Source: Gammaproteobacteria bacterium (GTDB taxonomy: Bacteria > Pseudomonadota > Gammaproteobacteria > Ga0077536). Taken from it: DNA of 64,000 nucleotides. Shown here piece by piece: positions 42,411 through 51,184 of the stretch (within the stretch, counting starts at the first letter, position 1; every line of letters begins with the position of its first letter). Under the pieces are notes generated by a model. It was given only the letters and a program-made list of their open reading frames with translations, did no database searches and had not been told where the DNA came from. The DNA is taken from assembly GCA_021773835.1 (NCBI GenBank), contig JAJFJQ010000073.1, positions 186,001-250,000 on the forward strand, in the 5' to 3' direction. Made by a program: the position numbers and the translations under genes.

Positions 42411-43461
42411 TACGGCGTGCGCGCACGCTAGCCGCGAGCTGATCGAGTAGCGGTTCCGTAGATTCCCAATCTAGGCACGCGTCGGTAATGCTTTGTCCGT
42501 ATACCAGTGAGGATCCGTCTTGGTGATTTTGTTTTCCGGCTTTGAGGTGGCTTTCGATCATGACGCCCATTATCGCGCGCGAGCCAGATGCTATCTGTTC
42601 ACTAATAGCACTGGCGACTCCGGCTTGTTTCGTGTGGTCTTTTCGGCTGTTGCCGTGACTGCAATCAACCATAATGAGATCGTTCACACCGGCGGCGGAC
42701 AGACTTTTTTGGGCGCTTGCGATCGCGTCCAGATCATAGTTCGGACCGGTATTAGACCCGCGTAGGATCAAATGACAGGTTTCGTTTCCGGTGGTGTTGA
42801 CGATCGCTGAGATGCCTTGCTTCGTTACCGACAAAAAATGATGAGGATTACGCCCGGCGCCAATCGCATCGATGGCTATTTGCACGTTACCATCGGTACC
42901 GTTTTTAAATCCGACCGGCATCGATAGTCCCGATGCGAGCTCTCTGTGGACTTGGCTCTCGGTCGTGCGCGCCCCAATCGCACCCCAAGAAATCAGATCG
43001 GCAATAAACTGAGGGGTAATGACATCCAGGAATTCAGATCCGGCCGGCAGCCCTTTTAGCGCGAGATCGACGAGTAACTGACGGGCGGTGCGGAGCCCAC
43101 TATTGATATCGAAACTACCATCCAAATGCGGATCATTGATTAAACCCTTCCAGCCGACAGTCGTGCGCGGTTTTTCGAAATATACGCGCATGATCACCAG
43201 TAAATCGTCGCTTAGGCGTTGGGCGGCAACTTGAAGTTTATCCGCGTATTCCAACGCAGCTTTGGGGTCGTGGATAGAGCAGGGGCCGACCACAACGAGC
43301 AGACGGTCGTCAATACCACGCACAATTTTGCTCGCGATGTTACGTGCACTGACGATCGTATTTGATGCATCCTCTGTAACCGGTATTTCTTCCATGAGGA
43401 TCGCCGGCGGGATCAGTGGTTTGAGACCGTCGATCCTGAGGTCATCAGTCACCTGGAACAT
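42397..43461 (-). CDS. aroF: 3-deoxy-7-phosphoheptulonate synthase (class I DAHP synthase)
   Basis: A 354-residue enzyme condensing phosphoenolpyruvate and erythrose 4-phosphate, the first step of the shikimate pathway. Hallmarks are VVVGPCSIHDPKAALEYA (about 60-77), MRVYFEKPRTTVGWKGLINDPHLDGSFDINSGL (about 92-124), WGAIGARTTESQVHRELASG and LIMVDCSHGNSRKDHTKQ. The AroF/G/H isozyme type cannot be set, so the symbol is provisional. ATG 43461 has GGAG nine bases upstream. A perfect TATAAT lies 33 bases before it. It overlaps the ABC binding protein gene by 14 bases, an unusual link of aromatic biosynthesis with metal-chelate uptake. Confidence 0.93.
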   Translation of the reverse strand: MFQVTDDLRIDGLKPLIPPAILMEEIPVTEDASNTIVSARNIASKIVRGIDDRLLVVVGPCSIHDPKAALEYADKLQVAAQRLSDDLLVIMRVYFEKPRTTVGWKGLINDPHLDGSFDINSGLRTARQLLVDLALKGLPAGSEFLDVITPQFIADLISWGAIGARTTESQVHRELASGLSMPVGFKNGTDGNVQIAIDAIGAGRNPHHFLSVTKQGISAIVNTTGNETCHLILRGSNTGPNYDLDAIASAQKSLSAAGVNDLIMVDCSHGNSRKDHTKQAGVASAISEQIASGSRAIMGVMIESHLKAGKQNHQDGSSLVYGQSITDACLDWESTEPLLDQLAASVRARRSVNA

Positions 43462-43493
43462 CGAACTAAACTCCGAAATAGACGTAACCACGT

Positions 43494-43499
43494 ATTATA
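43494..43499 (-). promoter_or_regulatory. Candidate -10 box of the aroF-ABC transporter unit
   Basis: A perfect TATAAT on the minus strand lies 33 bases before the aroF start codon. No clear TTGACA-like -35 hexamer is found at 16-18 bases. The moderate call rests on the perfect -10 and its position. Confidence 0.4.
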
Positions 43500-43574
43500 G
43501 CGATTAATTTCGCCCGGGTGGGGTGGTGCGCGGATGATTGACGGCCGACGTGCGGATTGACGCGATCGCCGAGT

Positions 43575-45686
43575 CTACGCGGTACTGAGCGACGTTCCCA
43601 ACTGATAGCACAGCAAGGCGCCCGCGTAACCTAGTGTCGTCATGTAGACCCAAGCAAATATTGGCCAGCGCCAGGTATTAGTTTCGCGACGCATGACAGC
43701 AATCGTCGCAACGCATTGTAAGCATAGTGCGTAGAAAACCATCAAACCCAATGCCATCGGTAGCGTGTAAACAAGAGTGCCGTCAGGGCGGCGTGATTGT
43801 TTTATGCGATCAATGAGCGATACCTGGTCGTCTGCATCGATGGCGTAGATTGTGCCGAGAACGGCAATAACGACTTCGCGCGCTGGAAACGAGGCGAGCA
43901 CGCCGGCGGTCACTTTCCAGTCCCAGCCAAGCGGCGCAAATAGTGGCGCGACGGATTTGCTTGCACTACCGAGATAACTATTTTCAAGTGCCAATTGCGC
44001 TGCAATTCGATCGTCGGACCCCGCGATGTGTTCATTTGGCTCCATGCGCGGGAAAGAAGCCAAAAACCAAATGACGACGGCAACACTAAAAATCACCGTG
44101 CCTGCGCGACGTAAAAAAATCTTAGCTCGACCATAAAGTTTGATCGCCATCGAACGAGGATTAGGTACCCGGTAGGGTGGCATTTCCAGTAGAAATGTCG
44201 AACTTGGGCCGCGTAAGAATGTACGGCTGAGGAGGTAGGCGGTCAATACACCGGCGACCATTCCAAGCAGGTATAAGGTGAGTAAAATTAGACCTTGAAG
44301 ATTGATCCATCCCCCCAAGTATGTGTGCGGCGGTACAAAGGCCGCGATTAACAAAGCATAGACCGGCAGTCGTGCAGAGCAGGTCATAAATGGGGCAGCG
44401 AGAATCGTCGCGATACGATCGCGTGCACCAGGGATAACTCGGGTGCCCATGATCCCTGGAACGGCACAAGCGAAACTCGACAGCATCGGGATAAATGATT
44501 GACCGCTCAGGCCGCACCAACGCATGAGTCGATCCATCAAAAATGCCGCGCGCGACATATAACCCGTATCTTCGAGCAAGATTATGAATGCAAACAAGAT
44601 GATAATTTGCGGTAAGAAGATAATGACACTCCCGACCCCGGCTACGACGCCGTCACTCAGAAAGCTGGCCATGAGCGGCGATTGGACTTTGGCATTGATC
44701 AGCTCGCCAAGCATTGCCGACTGCCCGTCGATCAACTCCATCAGCGGGCCGGCCCAGGCGAACACCGACTGAAATACAATGGCCATCGTCAATATAAATA
44801 TGAGACTACCGGCTACTGGATGATTTAAGACCCTGTCGATTAGATCTGTGGCTCGCGTCTGTTCGCTTGCGCGCACCTCCACGGCGTTTACGATTTCATT
44901 GATAGCTCCGTATCGGTGCTGAGCTTCCAAGGTCGCAAGACTGCGACCACCGCCAAGCTCATCACGCAGCGCATCTAAACGTGGTTCGAGGTCCGGATCG
45001 CGGATCAATAAACGCTGTTCGGCAAATCCGCCTTTATCAATTAACGCGCGCTCAACTTCGATCGGACTGAGCGGGGATCCGGGCGTGGTAAGCGCCGTTG
45101 CGAGATCAACAGCCGCGGCTCTCAATGTCGGGTCGACAACGGGGCGTTGTGCCATTGGTTGATCCAAAGTGTCAGCGATTGCTTGGTGTAGTTCCTGTAG
45201 TCCTTCGCCGCGTGCTGCGCACATGGGGACGACCGGACATTGGAGAGCACTAGCTAATCCTTGGACATCTATGGTGGTTCCGTTCACCGCTGCCAAATCC
45301 ATCATGTTCAGCGCGACCACCACCGGTAGTGGCGTTTCTAGGATTTGGGAGGCGAGAAATAGATTTCGGCGTAAATTATTCGCGTCTACAACAACCACGA
45401 CAACATCGGGTGTCCCGACTTCATCAATGCGGCCGAGCAACATTTCAATTGCCAGCATTTCATCAGGTGATTGTGCTGCGAGAGAATAGGTTCCAGGAAG
45501 ATCGATAATCGTTACCGGACGATCGCATATCGTAGCCTCGCCGTGCAGAGATTCGACCGTGACGCCCGGAAAATTCCCAACCTGTTGGTGCATCCCAGTG
45601 AGCGCGTTAAATAACGTACTCTTTCCCGTATTCGGGTTGCCTAAAGTAATTATTACGGGAAGTTTGTCCTGAAGCTCAGTGTTCAT
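43575..45686 (-). CDS. feoB: Ferrous iron transporter FeoB
   Basis: A 703-residue inner-membrane Fe(II) transporter with an N-terminal G-protein domain. G1 is GNPNTGKSTLFN (about 16-27), G3 DLPGTYS, G4 NMMD, followed by a helical GDI-like spacer to about residue 270. The membrane part has the duplicated Gate motifs and SFACAVPGIMGTRVIPGARDRI (near 405-426), FLEMPPYRVPNPRSMA, and the late PAREVVIAVLGTIYAID segment. The C-terminal MALGLMVFYALCLQCVATIAVMRRETNTWRWPIFAWVYMTTLGY pattern ends the protein. Full length. The start overlaps the FeoA stop by four bases. Confidence 0.97.
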   Translation of the reverse strand: MNTELQDKLPVIITLGNPNTGKSTLFNALTGMHQQVGNFPGVTVESLHGEATICDRPVTIIDLPGTYSLAAQSPDEMLAIEMLLGRIDEVGTPDVVVVVVDANNLRRNLFLASQILETPLPVVVALNMMDLAAVNGTTIDVQGLASALQCPVVPMCAARGEGLQELHQAIADTLDQPMAQRPVVDPTLRAAAVDLATALTTPGSPLSPIEVERALIDKGGFAEQRLLIRDPDLEPRLDALRDELGGGRSLATLEAQHRYGAINEIVNAVEVRASEQTRATDLIDRVLNHPVAGSLIFILTMAIVFQSVFAWAGPLMELIDGQSAMLGELINAKVQSPLMASFLSDGVVAGVGSVIIFLPQIIILFAFIILLEDTGYMSRAAFLMDRLMRWCGLSGQSFIPMLSSFACAVPGIMGTRVIPGARDRIATILAAPFMTCSARLPVYALLIAAFVPPHTYLGGWINLQGLILLTLYLLGMVAGVLTAYLLSRTFLRGPSSTFLLEMPPYRVPNPRSMAIKLYGRAKIFLRRAGTVIFSVAVVIWFLASFPRMEPNEHIAGSDDRIAAQLALENSYLGSASKSVAPLFAPLGWDWKVTAGVLASFPAREVVIAVLGTIYAIDADDQVSLIDRIKQSRRPDGTLVYTLPMALGLMVFYALCLQCVATIAVMRRETNTWRWPIFAWVYMTTLGYAGALLCYQLGTSLSTA

Positions 45687-45913
45687 GCGCGCGTTACGAG
45701 GACAATTTCGGCTTCTGTACCGCGTAGTGACAAGGAGTATCCCAGGACTCGGATCTCAATCGGATCGCCCGCCGGCGCGCGGCGGACCACGTCAACAGTT
45801 TCGCCCTCAATAATACCAAGCTGCATTAAACGCTGCGTGGTGCCGTCATCTTGAGTGAACCCGCAAACGATACCGCTTTGTCCCGCGACGAGCGAAGCCA
45901 ACGATTGGGTCAT
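45683..45913 (-). CDS. feoA: FeoA domain protein (proximal to feoB)
   Basis: A 76-residue SH3-like FeoA protein, an accessory factor of FeoB. It shows the family pattern CGFTQDDGTTQRLMQLGIIEGETVDVVRRAPAGDPIEIRVLGYSLSLRGTEAEIVLV in short segments: the RLMQLGIIEG turn and the GYSLSLRGTEA strand are diagnostic. It overlaps feoB by four bases and follows the other FeoA-type gene with a similar overlap. The ATG at 45913 was chosen; GTG at 45922 is possible. Confidence 0.92.
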   Translation of the reverse strand: MTQSLASLVAGQSGIVCGFTQDDGTTQRLMQLGIIEGETVDVVRRAPAGDPIEIRVLGYSLSLRGTEAEIVLVTRA

Positions 45914-46200
45914 CGACCCCACAATCTGTTTAGAAAGGACTTCCCGGTTTGTTTGATGATGTTGACGTGAACCAAGCCGGCGTCATTTCGGTTCATGCCC
46001 CAGCGCGCGTCATCTATCGACAATAGGATCGGATCGCCGCCGCGCAAGATCCCAACCTCAACACCTGGAACCAATCCTCTGGCAGCCAGCTTTGCGCCAA
46101 GCTTTGGGTCGCTGGTGCCAATATCGACGATCAGCGCGCGGTCGCCATCGCGTAGCGCGGCCAAAGACGTTGTGGGGATATCATCAGTACAGCGGTTCAT
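45910..46200 (-). CDS. FeoA domain protein (second, promoter-proximal)
   Basis: A 96-residue FeoA-type protein. LGAKLAARGLVPGVEVGILRGGDPILLSIDDARWGMNRNDAGLVHV in short segments matches the FeoA fold: the LAARGLVPG turn and a strand like DARWGMNRNDAGLV. It carries an extra N-terminal stretch and a basic tail (GKSFLNRLWGR) lacking in the downstream FeoA. Two different FeoA proteins before one FeoB suggest heteromeric regulation of FeoB. Overlap with the next gene is four bases. A candidate Fur box lies 36 bases upstream. Confidence 0.85.
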   Translation of the reverse strand: MNRCTDDIPTTSLAALRDGDRALIVDIGTSDPKLGAKLAARGLVPGVEVGILRGGDPILLSIDDARWGMNRNDAGLVHVNIIKQTGKSFLNRLWGR

Positions 46201-46236
46201 CGTCACATCGAGCTATAGTTGGAATCGTTATGTAAA

Positions 46237-46251
46237 TGCAAATGATTCTAA
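46237..46251. promoter_or_regulatory. Candidate Fur box of the feo operon
   Basis: TGCAAATGATTCTAA matches the 7-1-7 Fur box TGATAATnATTATCA at 10 of 14 positions. It lies 36 bases upstream of the first FeoA start. Fur control of feo genes is common; the site itself is an inference. Confidence 0.5.
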
Positions 46252-46318
46252 GTTACAACACGAATACTACTGTTTCCCAGTGATTTTGTCACCGGTCCCG
46301 ATATCTGGGTGCAGGTAA

Positions 46319-48049
46319 TCAGGAGTATCGCCTAGATGGCAACGGCGGTCGGTAGTAGGGGACGACCTCAAGGACTTCTTCATTTAGGTGTTGTTGTTTG
46401 ATATTGCGCCAATACTCGGCGGTTAGCAGGTCACCATGTACGTCTATGAATAAATCCTTTAAGTCTTTGTTCATTGAAAGGAATTTAATGAATTCGGCAG
46501 GAAATATGTCGTTGTCGTTGACGTAATACCAGCTCTCTGGTCGCATCTCGTCTTCATCGAACGATGGCTCAGGGACGTCGCGAAAGTTGCAATCGGTCAC
46601 CAGGCAGACCTCGTCGTAGTCGTAGAAAATAACGCGGCCGTGACGAGTGACCCCAAAGTTTTTCAACAACAAATCACCCGGAAATATATTGGTTAGTGCT
46701 AAATCCTTGATTGCCTGACCGTAGTCAAGCACCGCGAGTTCTACTGCTTGTCGATCATTCTCTTCGGTGTACAGATTGAGTGGCGTAATTCGCCGTTCAA
46801 CGTATAGGTGATCAATTACAAGTTGGTCTCCATCGATACGCACGCTACTCGCGGTGGAGTCTAGTAATTCATCTAGCAATTCGGTTGAAAATTTACTCAA
46901 GGGAAACTCGATGTGACGAAATTCCTGCGTATCGATCAATCTGCCCGCACGGTCGTGCTTAAACACAAACTGATACTTTTCCATGACGTGTTCATGACTA
47001 ACGTTTTTGGGATAGCCGAAGTTGTCACGGATGATCTTGAACACTAGGTCATAGCTCGGCAGTGTAAAAACCAGCATCACCAATCCAGGCGCTCCACGAG
47101 CGTGTACGAATTGGTCTTCGGTGCGCTTCAAGTGTCGCGTTAAGGTTCGGTAGCGCTCGGTTTTGCCTTGCCGTACGCGACCAAGGATTGTGTAGAGCTC
47201 ATCCAGCGGTTTATTCGGCAGTATCGAGGCCATGAAGTACACCGCACCTTCTACCGGTTCGACGTCAACGAAGAAATAGGAGCGCGTAAAACCGAATAAA
47301 ACGCTGACCTCTTCGGGAGACATCAATACTGCGTCAACCGCCACGCCTTCGGCGGTGTGTTTGAGTGCAATGATCAATGGTGCTGAATGCGCTGCCCAAA
47401 ATATTTGGCCGACAAGGTATGCACGTGATGATTGGTAAAACACCGGTTGCATGAACTCGACACGCAAGACTTCGGGAGCTGGAAGGCCAAGACCGCGACT
47501 AAACCGTGTGATCTCGGAGGTTATGAACGCGATGTCCGCATTTTTGTCCGTGTAGGGCGCGGCAAATGCGAAATCATTTAGAAATTGCTCACTTATGTCG
47601 GCTACGGTGGTCCAGTTAAGATATCTCCGATGTTTGACCAGGTGACGGTGGTGCTCTTCAGTTTCGAGGCGCAGGGTGACAAACTCTATTTCGGGATCGA
47701 TCCCGACGGTGTTGAATATCCGCCGATTAATGGAATTGAAATAGGTCTTGGAAAACTCGCCGTCCGGAATATCGTTGACCCGTTCGCCGAAGAACTTCTT
47801 AAGTTGGATCCAAATCTCACGATTAGTGCAGTTTGGGCCGAGTAAGCGCGTGAGCGCGGCCACATTCCGGTCTACGGATTTTGTGTAAAGTTCGATGCGC
47901 TCGCCAAGATCGCGTTGGGCGGCGCTCCATTCGCGTTTTTCGAAACGCTGTTTTGCGCGCTCGGTTATGCGGCGGAAATTGTCGTTGTATTTAACGAACG
48001 CTTGGAATACAGCGTTTGCAGCTTCACTGACGAGCTCGCGATTATCCAC
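46319..48049 (-). CDS. aceK: Isocitrate dehydrogenase kinase/phosphatase
   Basis: A 576-residue bifunctional enzyme that phosphorylates and dephosphorylates isocitrate dehydrogenase, diverting isocitrate to the glyoxylate shunt during growth on acetate or fatty acids. Typical segments include DNFRRITERAKQRFEKREWSAAQRDLGERIELY near the N-terminus, PEEVSVLFGFTRSYFFVDVEPVEGAVYFMASILPNKPLDELY and the kinase core NIFPGDLLLKNFGVTRHGRVIFYDYDEVCLVTDCNFRDVPEP (about 460-500), with the catalytic DYDE. The start is GTG. It follows icd by 64 bases on the same strand, an unusual linkage to its own target rather than to aceBA. Confidence 0.96.
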   Translation of the reverse strand: MDNRELVSEAANAVFQAFVKYNDNFRRITERAKQRFEKREWSAAQRDLGERIELYTKSVDRNVAALTRLLGPNCTNREIWIQLKKFFGERVNDIPDGEFSKTYFNSINRRIFNTVGIDPEIEFVTLRLETEEHHRHLVKHRRYLNWTTVADISEQFLNDFAFAAPYTDKNADIAFITSEITRFSRGLGLPAPEVLRVEFMQPVFYQSSRAYLVGQIFWAAHSAPLIIALKHTAEGVAVDAVLMSPEEVSVLFGFTRSYFFVDVEPVEGAVYFMASILPNKPLDELYTILGRVRQGKTERYRTLTRHLKRTEDQFVHARGAPGLVMLVFTLPSYDLVFKIIRDNFGYPKNVSHEHVMEKYQFVFKHDRAGRLIDTQEFRHIEFPLSKFSTELLDELLDSTASSVRIDGDQLVIDHLYVERRITPLNLYTEENDRQAVELAVLDYGQAIKDLALTNIFPGDLLLKNFGVTRHGRVIFYDYDEVCLVTDCNFRDVPEPSFDEDEMRPESWYYVNDNDIFPAEFIKFLSMNKDLKDLFIDVHGDLLTAEYWRNIKQQHLNEEVLEVVPYYRPPLPSRRYS

Positions 48050-48113
48050 CGGTTGCGGATGACGGTCTTACAATACGATACCGGCTATTTGCATTGATCA
48101 CTCGTTGTTATGT

Positions 48114-49409
48114 CTACATCCTTTCGATCATCGCATCGGCGAATTCGCTGCACTTGACCTCTGTAGCGCCTTCCATCAGACGCGCGAAGTCGTAGGTGAC
48201 AATTTTATCTGCGATAGTTTTGTCAACTGCATCTATCACGAGATCCGCCGCCTCGGTCCAACCCAGGTAGCGCAGCATCATTTCACCCGATAGCAGAACG
48301 GAACCCGGATTAACTTTATCGAGGCCAGCGTACTTTGGTGCGGTACCGTGAGTCGCCTCGAAAATCGCATGACCGGTGTCGTAATTGATATTCCCGCCGG
48401 GCGCGATGCCGATGCCGCCGACTTGCGCAGCGAGCGCATCGGATAGGTAATCACCGTTTAGATTCATCGTCGCAATGACATCGAACTCGTTGGGGCGCGT
48501 TAGCACCTGTTGCAGGGTGATGTCTGCTATCGCGTCTTTGATCAAGATTTTACCGCTATCGAGCGCCGCTTGTTGCTCATCGTTGGCCGCTTGATTGCCT
48601 TTTTCCGCGCGTGTGCGCTCCCATTGATCCCAAGTGTAGGTTTGATCTGGGAATTCTGTTTCTGCTAGTTCGTATGCCCAATTACGAAATGCACCTTCGG
48701 TGAATTTCATGATGTTGCCTTTGTGCACAACGGTAACGCTCTTACGGCCATTGGCAATTGCATAGCGAATCGCGCCGCGCGCCAACCGTGCCGTCCCTTC
48801 TTGTGAGATTGGTTTAATGCCGATGCCGGAAGTGTCGGGAAAACGGATTTTCTTAAAAAGATCTGGAAAGTTCTCCTCGAAGACCTTTAAGAATCGGGCG
48901 TTCTCTTCGGTGCCCTGTTCGAACTCGATGCCACAATAGATGTCTTCAGTGTTCTCTCTGAAGATTGCCATATCGACAAGCTCCGGGTGTTTTACCGGCG
49001 ACGGCACTCCTTTAAACCACCGGACGGGTCGTAAGCACACGTAAAGATCGAGTATTTGTCTGAGTGCGACGTTGAGCGAGCGAATGCCACCGCCGATTGG
49101 TGTCGTGAGAGGACCTTTGATCGCAACTAGGTACTCTCGACAGGCGTCGAGCGTCGCATCGGGTAACCATGACCCGGTTAATTCGTTGGCTTTTTCACCG
49201 GCGTAGACTTCCAGCCAATTGATAACCCGCTGCCCACCATAGGCCTTGGCTACAGCCGCATCGAGAACCCGTGAGCTCGCCTTCCACACATCTGGACCGA
49301 TCCCGTCGCCTTCGATAAACGGAATGATTGGGTTGTCGGGGACCTGGAGCTGACCATTTTTGATTGTAATTTTGCTTCCACTTACCGGGTTTTCCATCTG
49401 TGCGGCCAC
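48114..49409 (-). CDS. icd: Isocitrate dehydrogenase, NADP-dependent
   Basis: A 431-residue homodimeric isocitrate dehydrogenase of the E. coli Icd type. [14 protein letters not shown] (about 28-41), [17 protein letters not shown] with the phosphorylation site Ser111 (equivalent to Ser113 in E. coli), [31 protein letters not shown] and [21 protein letters not shown] are diagnostic. The presence of AceK next door supports regulation at that serine. The GTG start at 49409 has GAGG seven bases upstream and is preferred over the ATG at 49397. It shares one base with the stop of a possible short upstream gene. Confidence 0.97.
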   Translation of the reverse strand: MAAQMENPVSGSKITIKNGQLQVPDNPIIPFIEGDGIGPDVWKASSRVLDAAVAKAYGGQRVINWLEVYAGEKANELTGSWLPDATLDACREYLVAIKGPLTTPIGGGIRSLNVALRQILDLYVCLRPVRWFKGVPSPVKHPELVDMAIFRENTEDIYCGIEFEQGTEENARFLKVFEENFPDLFKKIRFPDTSGIGIKPISQEGTARLARGAIRYAIANGRKSVTVVHKGNIMKFTEGAFRNWAYELAETEFPDQTYTWDQWERTRAEKGNQAANDEQQAALDSGKILIKDAIADITLQQVLTRPNEFDVIATMNLNGDYLSDALAAQVGGIGIAPGGNINYDTGHAIFEATHGTAPKYAGLDKVNPGSVLLSGEMMLRYLGWTEAADLVIDAVDKTIADKIVTYDFARLMEGATEVKCSEFADAMIERM

Positions 49410-49630
49410 TAGTTCACCTCTTCAATTATGGACGAGTCGATATCAGTCGAGCCGGTGATTATAAACGAGTCGTCAAAGCGCCGTTTGAGTTGTCGTGGGG
49501 GTGTGGTCTCGGGCGAAGATCGGGCCTTGTCCTCGGCTTCTGGCAAATCGACGATTTGGTGCGATTTGGTCAACGAGAGTACTTCATATGGGGTATGTGA
49601 CAATCTTTTAATTGAGTATTCGACGAGCAT
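49409..49630 (-). CDS. Possible 73-residue protein encoded upstream of icd
   Basis: A short frame on the icd strand begins with ATG at 49630, eight bases after a strong GGGGAG. It ends with TAG sharing one base with the icd GTG start. Its protein is polar, with an acidic/proline-containing middle ([18 protein letters not shown]) and a charged end (SIIEEVN). No family is recognised. The Shine-Dalgarno and the stop/start overlap are the evidence. Against it, the opposite strand is also open and the histidine kinase start lies at 49629. Confidence 0.32.
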   Translation of the reverse strand: MLVEYSIKRLSHTPYEVLSLTKSHQIVDLPEAEDKARSSPETTPPRQLKRRFDDSFIITGSTDIDSSIIEEVN

Positions 49631-51179
49631 GTCATATGCTCCCCAGAACGCATTAGTGAATCGCAATTTTGTCGCTAAGTCATTGAATTATAAATATAGA
49701 ATAATATTGTTTGATGGCGACAAGCACGATCGGGCACTGCTCGGCCTAGCGTTGCGCAGCGCGTTGCCAAACGCCGAGGTACTCGATGCCTCATCGGCAG
49801 TCGAGGTTGCCCACCATATTAGCGCCGGCCCGGTAGACGCGCTCGTCGCTGATCCGGTGGCTCGCCTGGGCGAGGTCATTTCAATCATGCTGGATATCCG
49901 GAAGCGGTATCCAGCTTGTCTGTGCTGGTTATTCAGTGGCGAAGGATCCCTGCCGTCGCTGCGCGATTGTGTCGGCCGCGGCATCGACGGCCGTTTTGCC
50001 AAGACCAGCTCTGGTTTCTTGGAGTTACCTAAGTCTTTATTCGAGCGATTGCGTTGGTTCGCAGAGCTAAAGGAACGTTTGCCAGTCGACAGCGGGACCT
50101 TATTTTCTTCAGTTTTTCCGGGTGCGACCTGTCTGATATCGGACGATGGAAATCTGCTGATGGTGAGCGAGGAATTCGAACGTTTGGTAGAGCAACCGCG
50201 ATTCGGCCTAGTCGGGCAACCGTTTGCGCAGTTCTGGTTGGATGCAGATAAGCGTGAGGAATGGCACGAGCGCATGGCAAGACCGCCGCGTGCGTGGGAG
50301 TTTGTCGGTCGATTCCGCTGTTCACGCTCGGATAAACCAGTTATGGCAATCACGTTACGGATGCTCGGTTCGGAGCCGGCTGGACGCAAACTCTGGGCCG
50401 GCAGCATGACGGATATTTCAGGTTTAGCCATCTCACGTTCGGCAGAGGTCGCAACTGGAGATGCCCACAACGATGTAGAACAGATTGCCTTTGCGCTGTC
50501 CCATGACCTGCAAGCTCCGCTCAACTCGCTTGCCAGTCACGCCGGAATGTTGAAACAAGCTTTGCAGTCAGAATCGGAAGATATCCGCGCCGCGATCGAT
50601 GACGTTGATGGGCTGACCAGGCGTATGCAGCAAATGCTTGACGGTATCCTCGAATTCTCGGTCTTGGACGCACCGGACGGACAGCGTGAAATTGTCAGCC
50701 TTGATGTCGTGCTTGAAGAAGCAATCGCGAATCTGCGCAGCCAAATAGATGAATCCGGGGCGACCATTGAGCATCAACCGTTGCCGGCCTTAGCGATCGC
50801 GCGAGCGCAGATGACCCAGGTATTTCAAAATCTAATCAACAATGCGATCAAATTTCGCGGTACCCGCATTCCGCGAATTCGGATCAGCGCCGTCGAGACA
50901 GGAGAATATCTTCGAATTCGCTTCGAAGACAACGGTATTGGTATCGAACCGGCCGATCGCGACCACATTTTTGACATGTTTCACAGACTGCATGGAGAAG
51001 CCGCCTATCCAGGCGTGGGAGCCGGGTTGGCGATATGCCGTCGAATCGTTCGCGCGCACGGTGGTGACATTAATGTCGAATCAACCCCAGGACGAGGTTC
51101 ATGCTTTATACTCGAATTCCGTGGTGCCAGCGTGCGAACGTTGAACGCCAGCGGGGGCGCAAACGAAGCAGTCGGATGA
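49629..51179 (+). CDS. REC-PAS sensor histidine kinase
   Basis: A protein of about 516 residues from ATG 49629. An N-terminal receiver-like domain (residues about 20-140) has Asp75 in ALVADPV, Ser103 in WLFSGEG and Lys125 in GRFAKTS in the right order. A PAS-like sensor domain follows (about 160-270, ending MTDISGL), then a phytochrome-type HisKA with His292 in ALSHDLQAPLN, and a HATPase with NLINNAIKF, EDNGIGIEPADRDHIFDMFHRLHG and GVGAGLAICRRIVRAHGGDI. No membrane segment is seen, so it is cytosolic. The start could lie further up, to 49428. The next gene begins five bases later, so the kinase probably signals to the REC domain there. Confidence 0.9.
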   Translation: MSYAPQNALVNRNFVAKSLNYKYRIILFDGDKHDRALLGLALRSALPNAEVLDASSAVEVAHHISAGPVDALVADPVARLGEVISIMLDIRKRYPACLCWLFSGEGSLPSLRDCVGRGIDGRFAKTSSGFLELPKSLFERLRWFAELKERLPVDSGTLFSSVFPGATCLISDDGNLLMVSEEFERLVEQPRFGLVGQPFAQFWLDADKREEWHERMARPPRAWEFVGRFRCSRSDKPVMAITLRMLGSEPAGRKLWAGSMTDISGLAISRSAEVATGDAHNDVEQIAFALSHDLQAPLNSLASHAGMLKQALQSESEDIRAAIDDVDGLTRRMQQMLDGILEFSVLDAPDGQREIVSLDVVLEEAIANLRSQIDESGATIEHQPLPALAIARAQMTQVFQNLINNAIKFRGTRIPRIRISAVETGEYLRIRFEDNGIGIEPADRDHIFDMFHRLHGEAAYPGVGAGLAICRRIVRAHGGDINVESTPGRGSCFILEFRGASVRTLNASGGANEAVG

Positions 51180-51184
51180 TCTAG

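Noticed and set aside
49428-49628. Longer N-terminus of the histidine kinase
   Set aside because: The in-frame extension before 49629 shows no domain pattern and no Shine-Dalgarno at 49428; it is kept only as an alternative start.
49688-50524. A 278-codon minus-strand frame inside the histidine kinase gene
   Set aside because: It is antisense to well-defined REC, PAS and HisKA domains, its protein is a low-complexity Ser/Arg/Pro-rich composition typical of shadow frames, and no start signal is seen.
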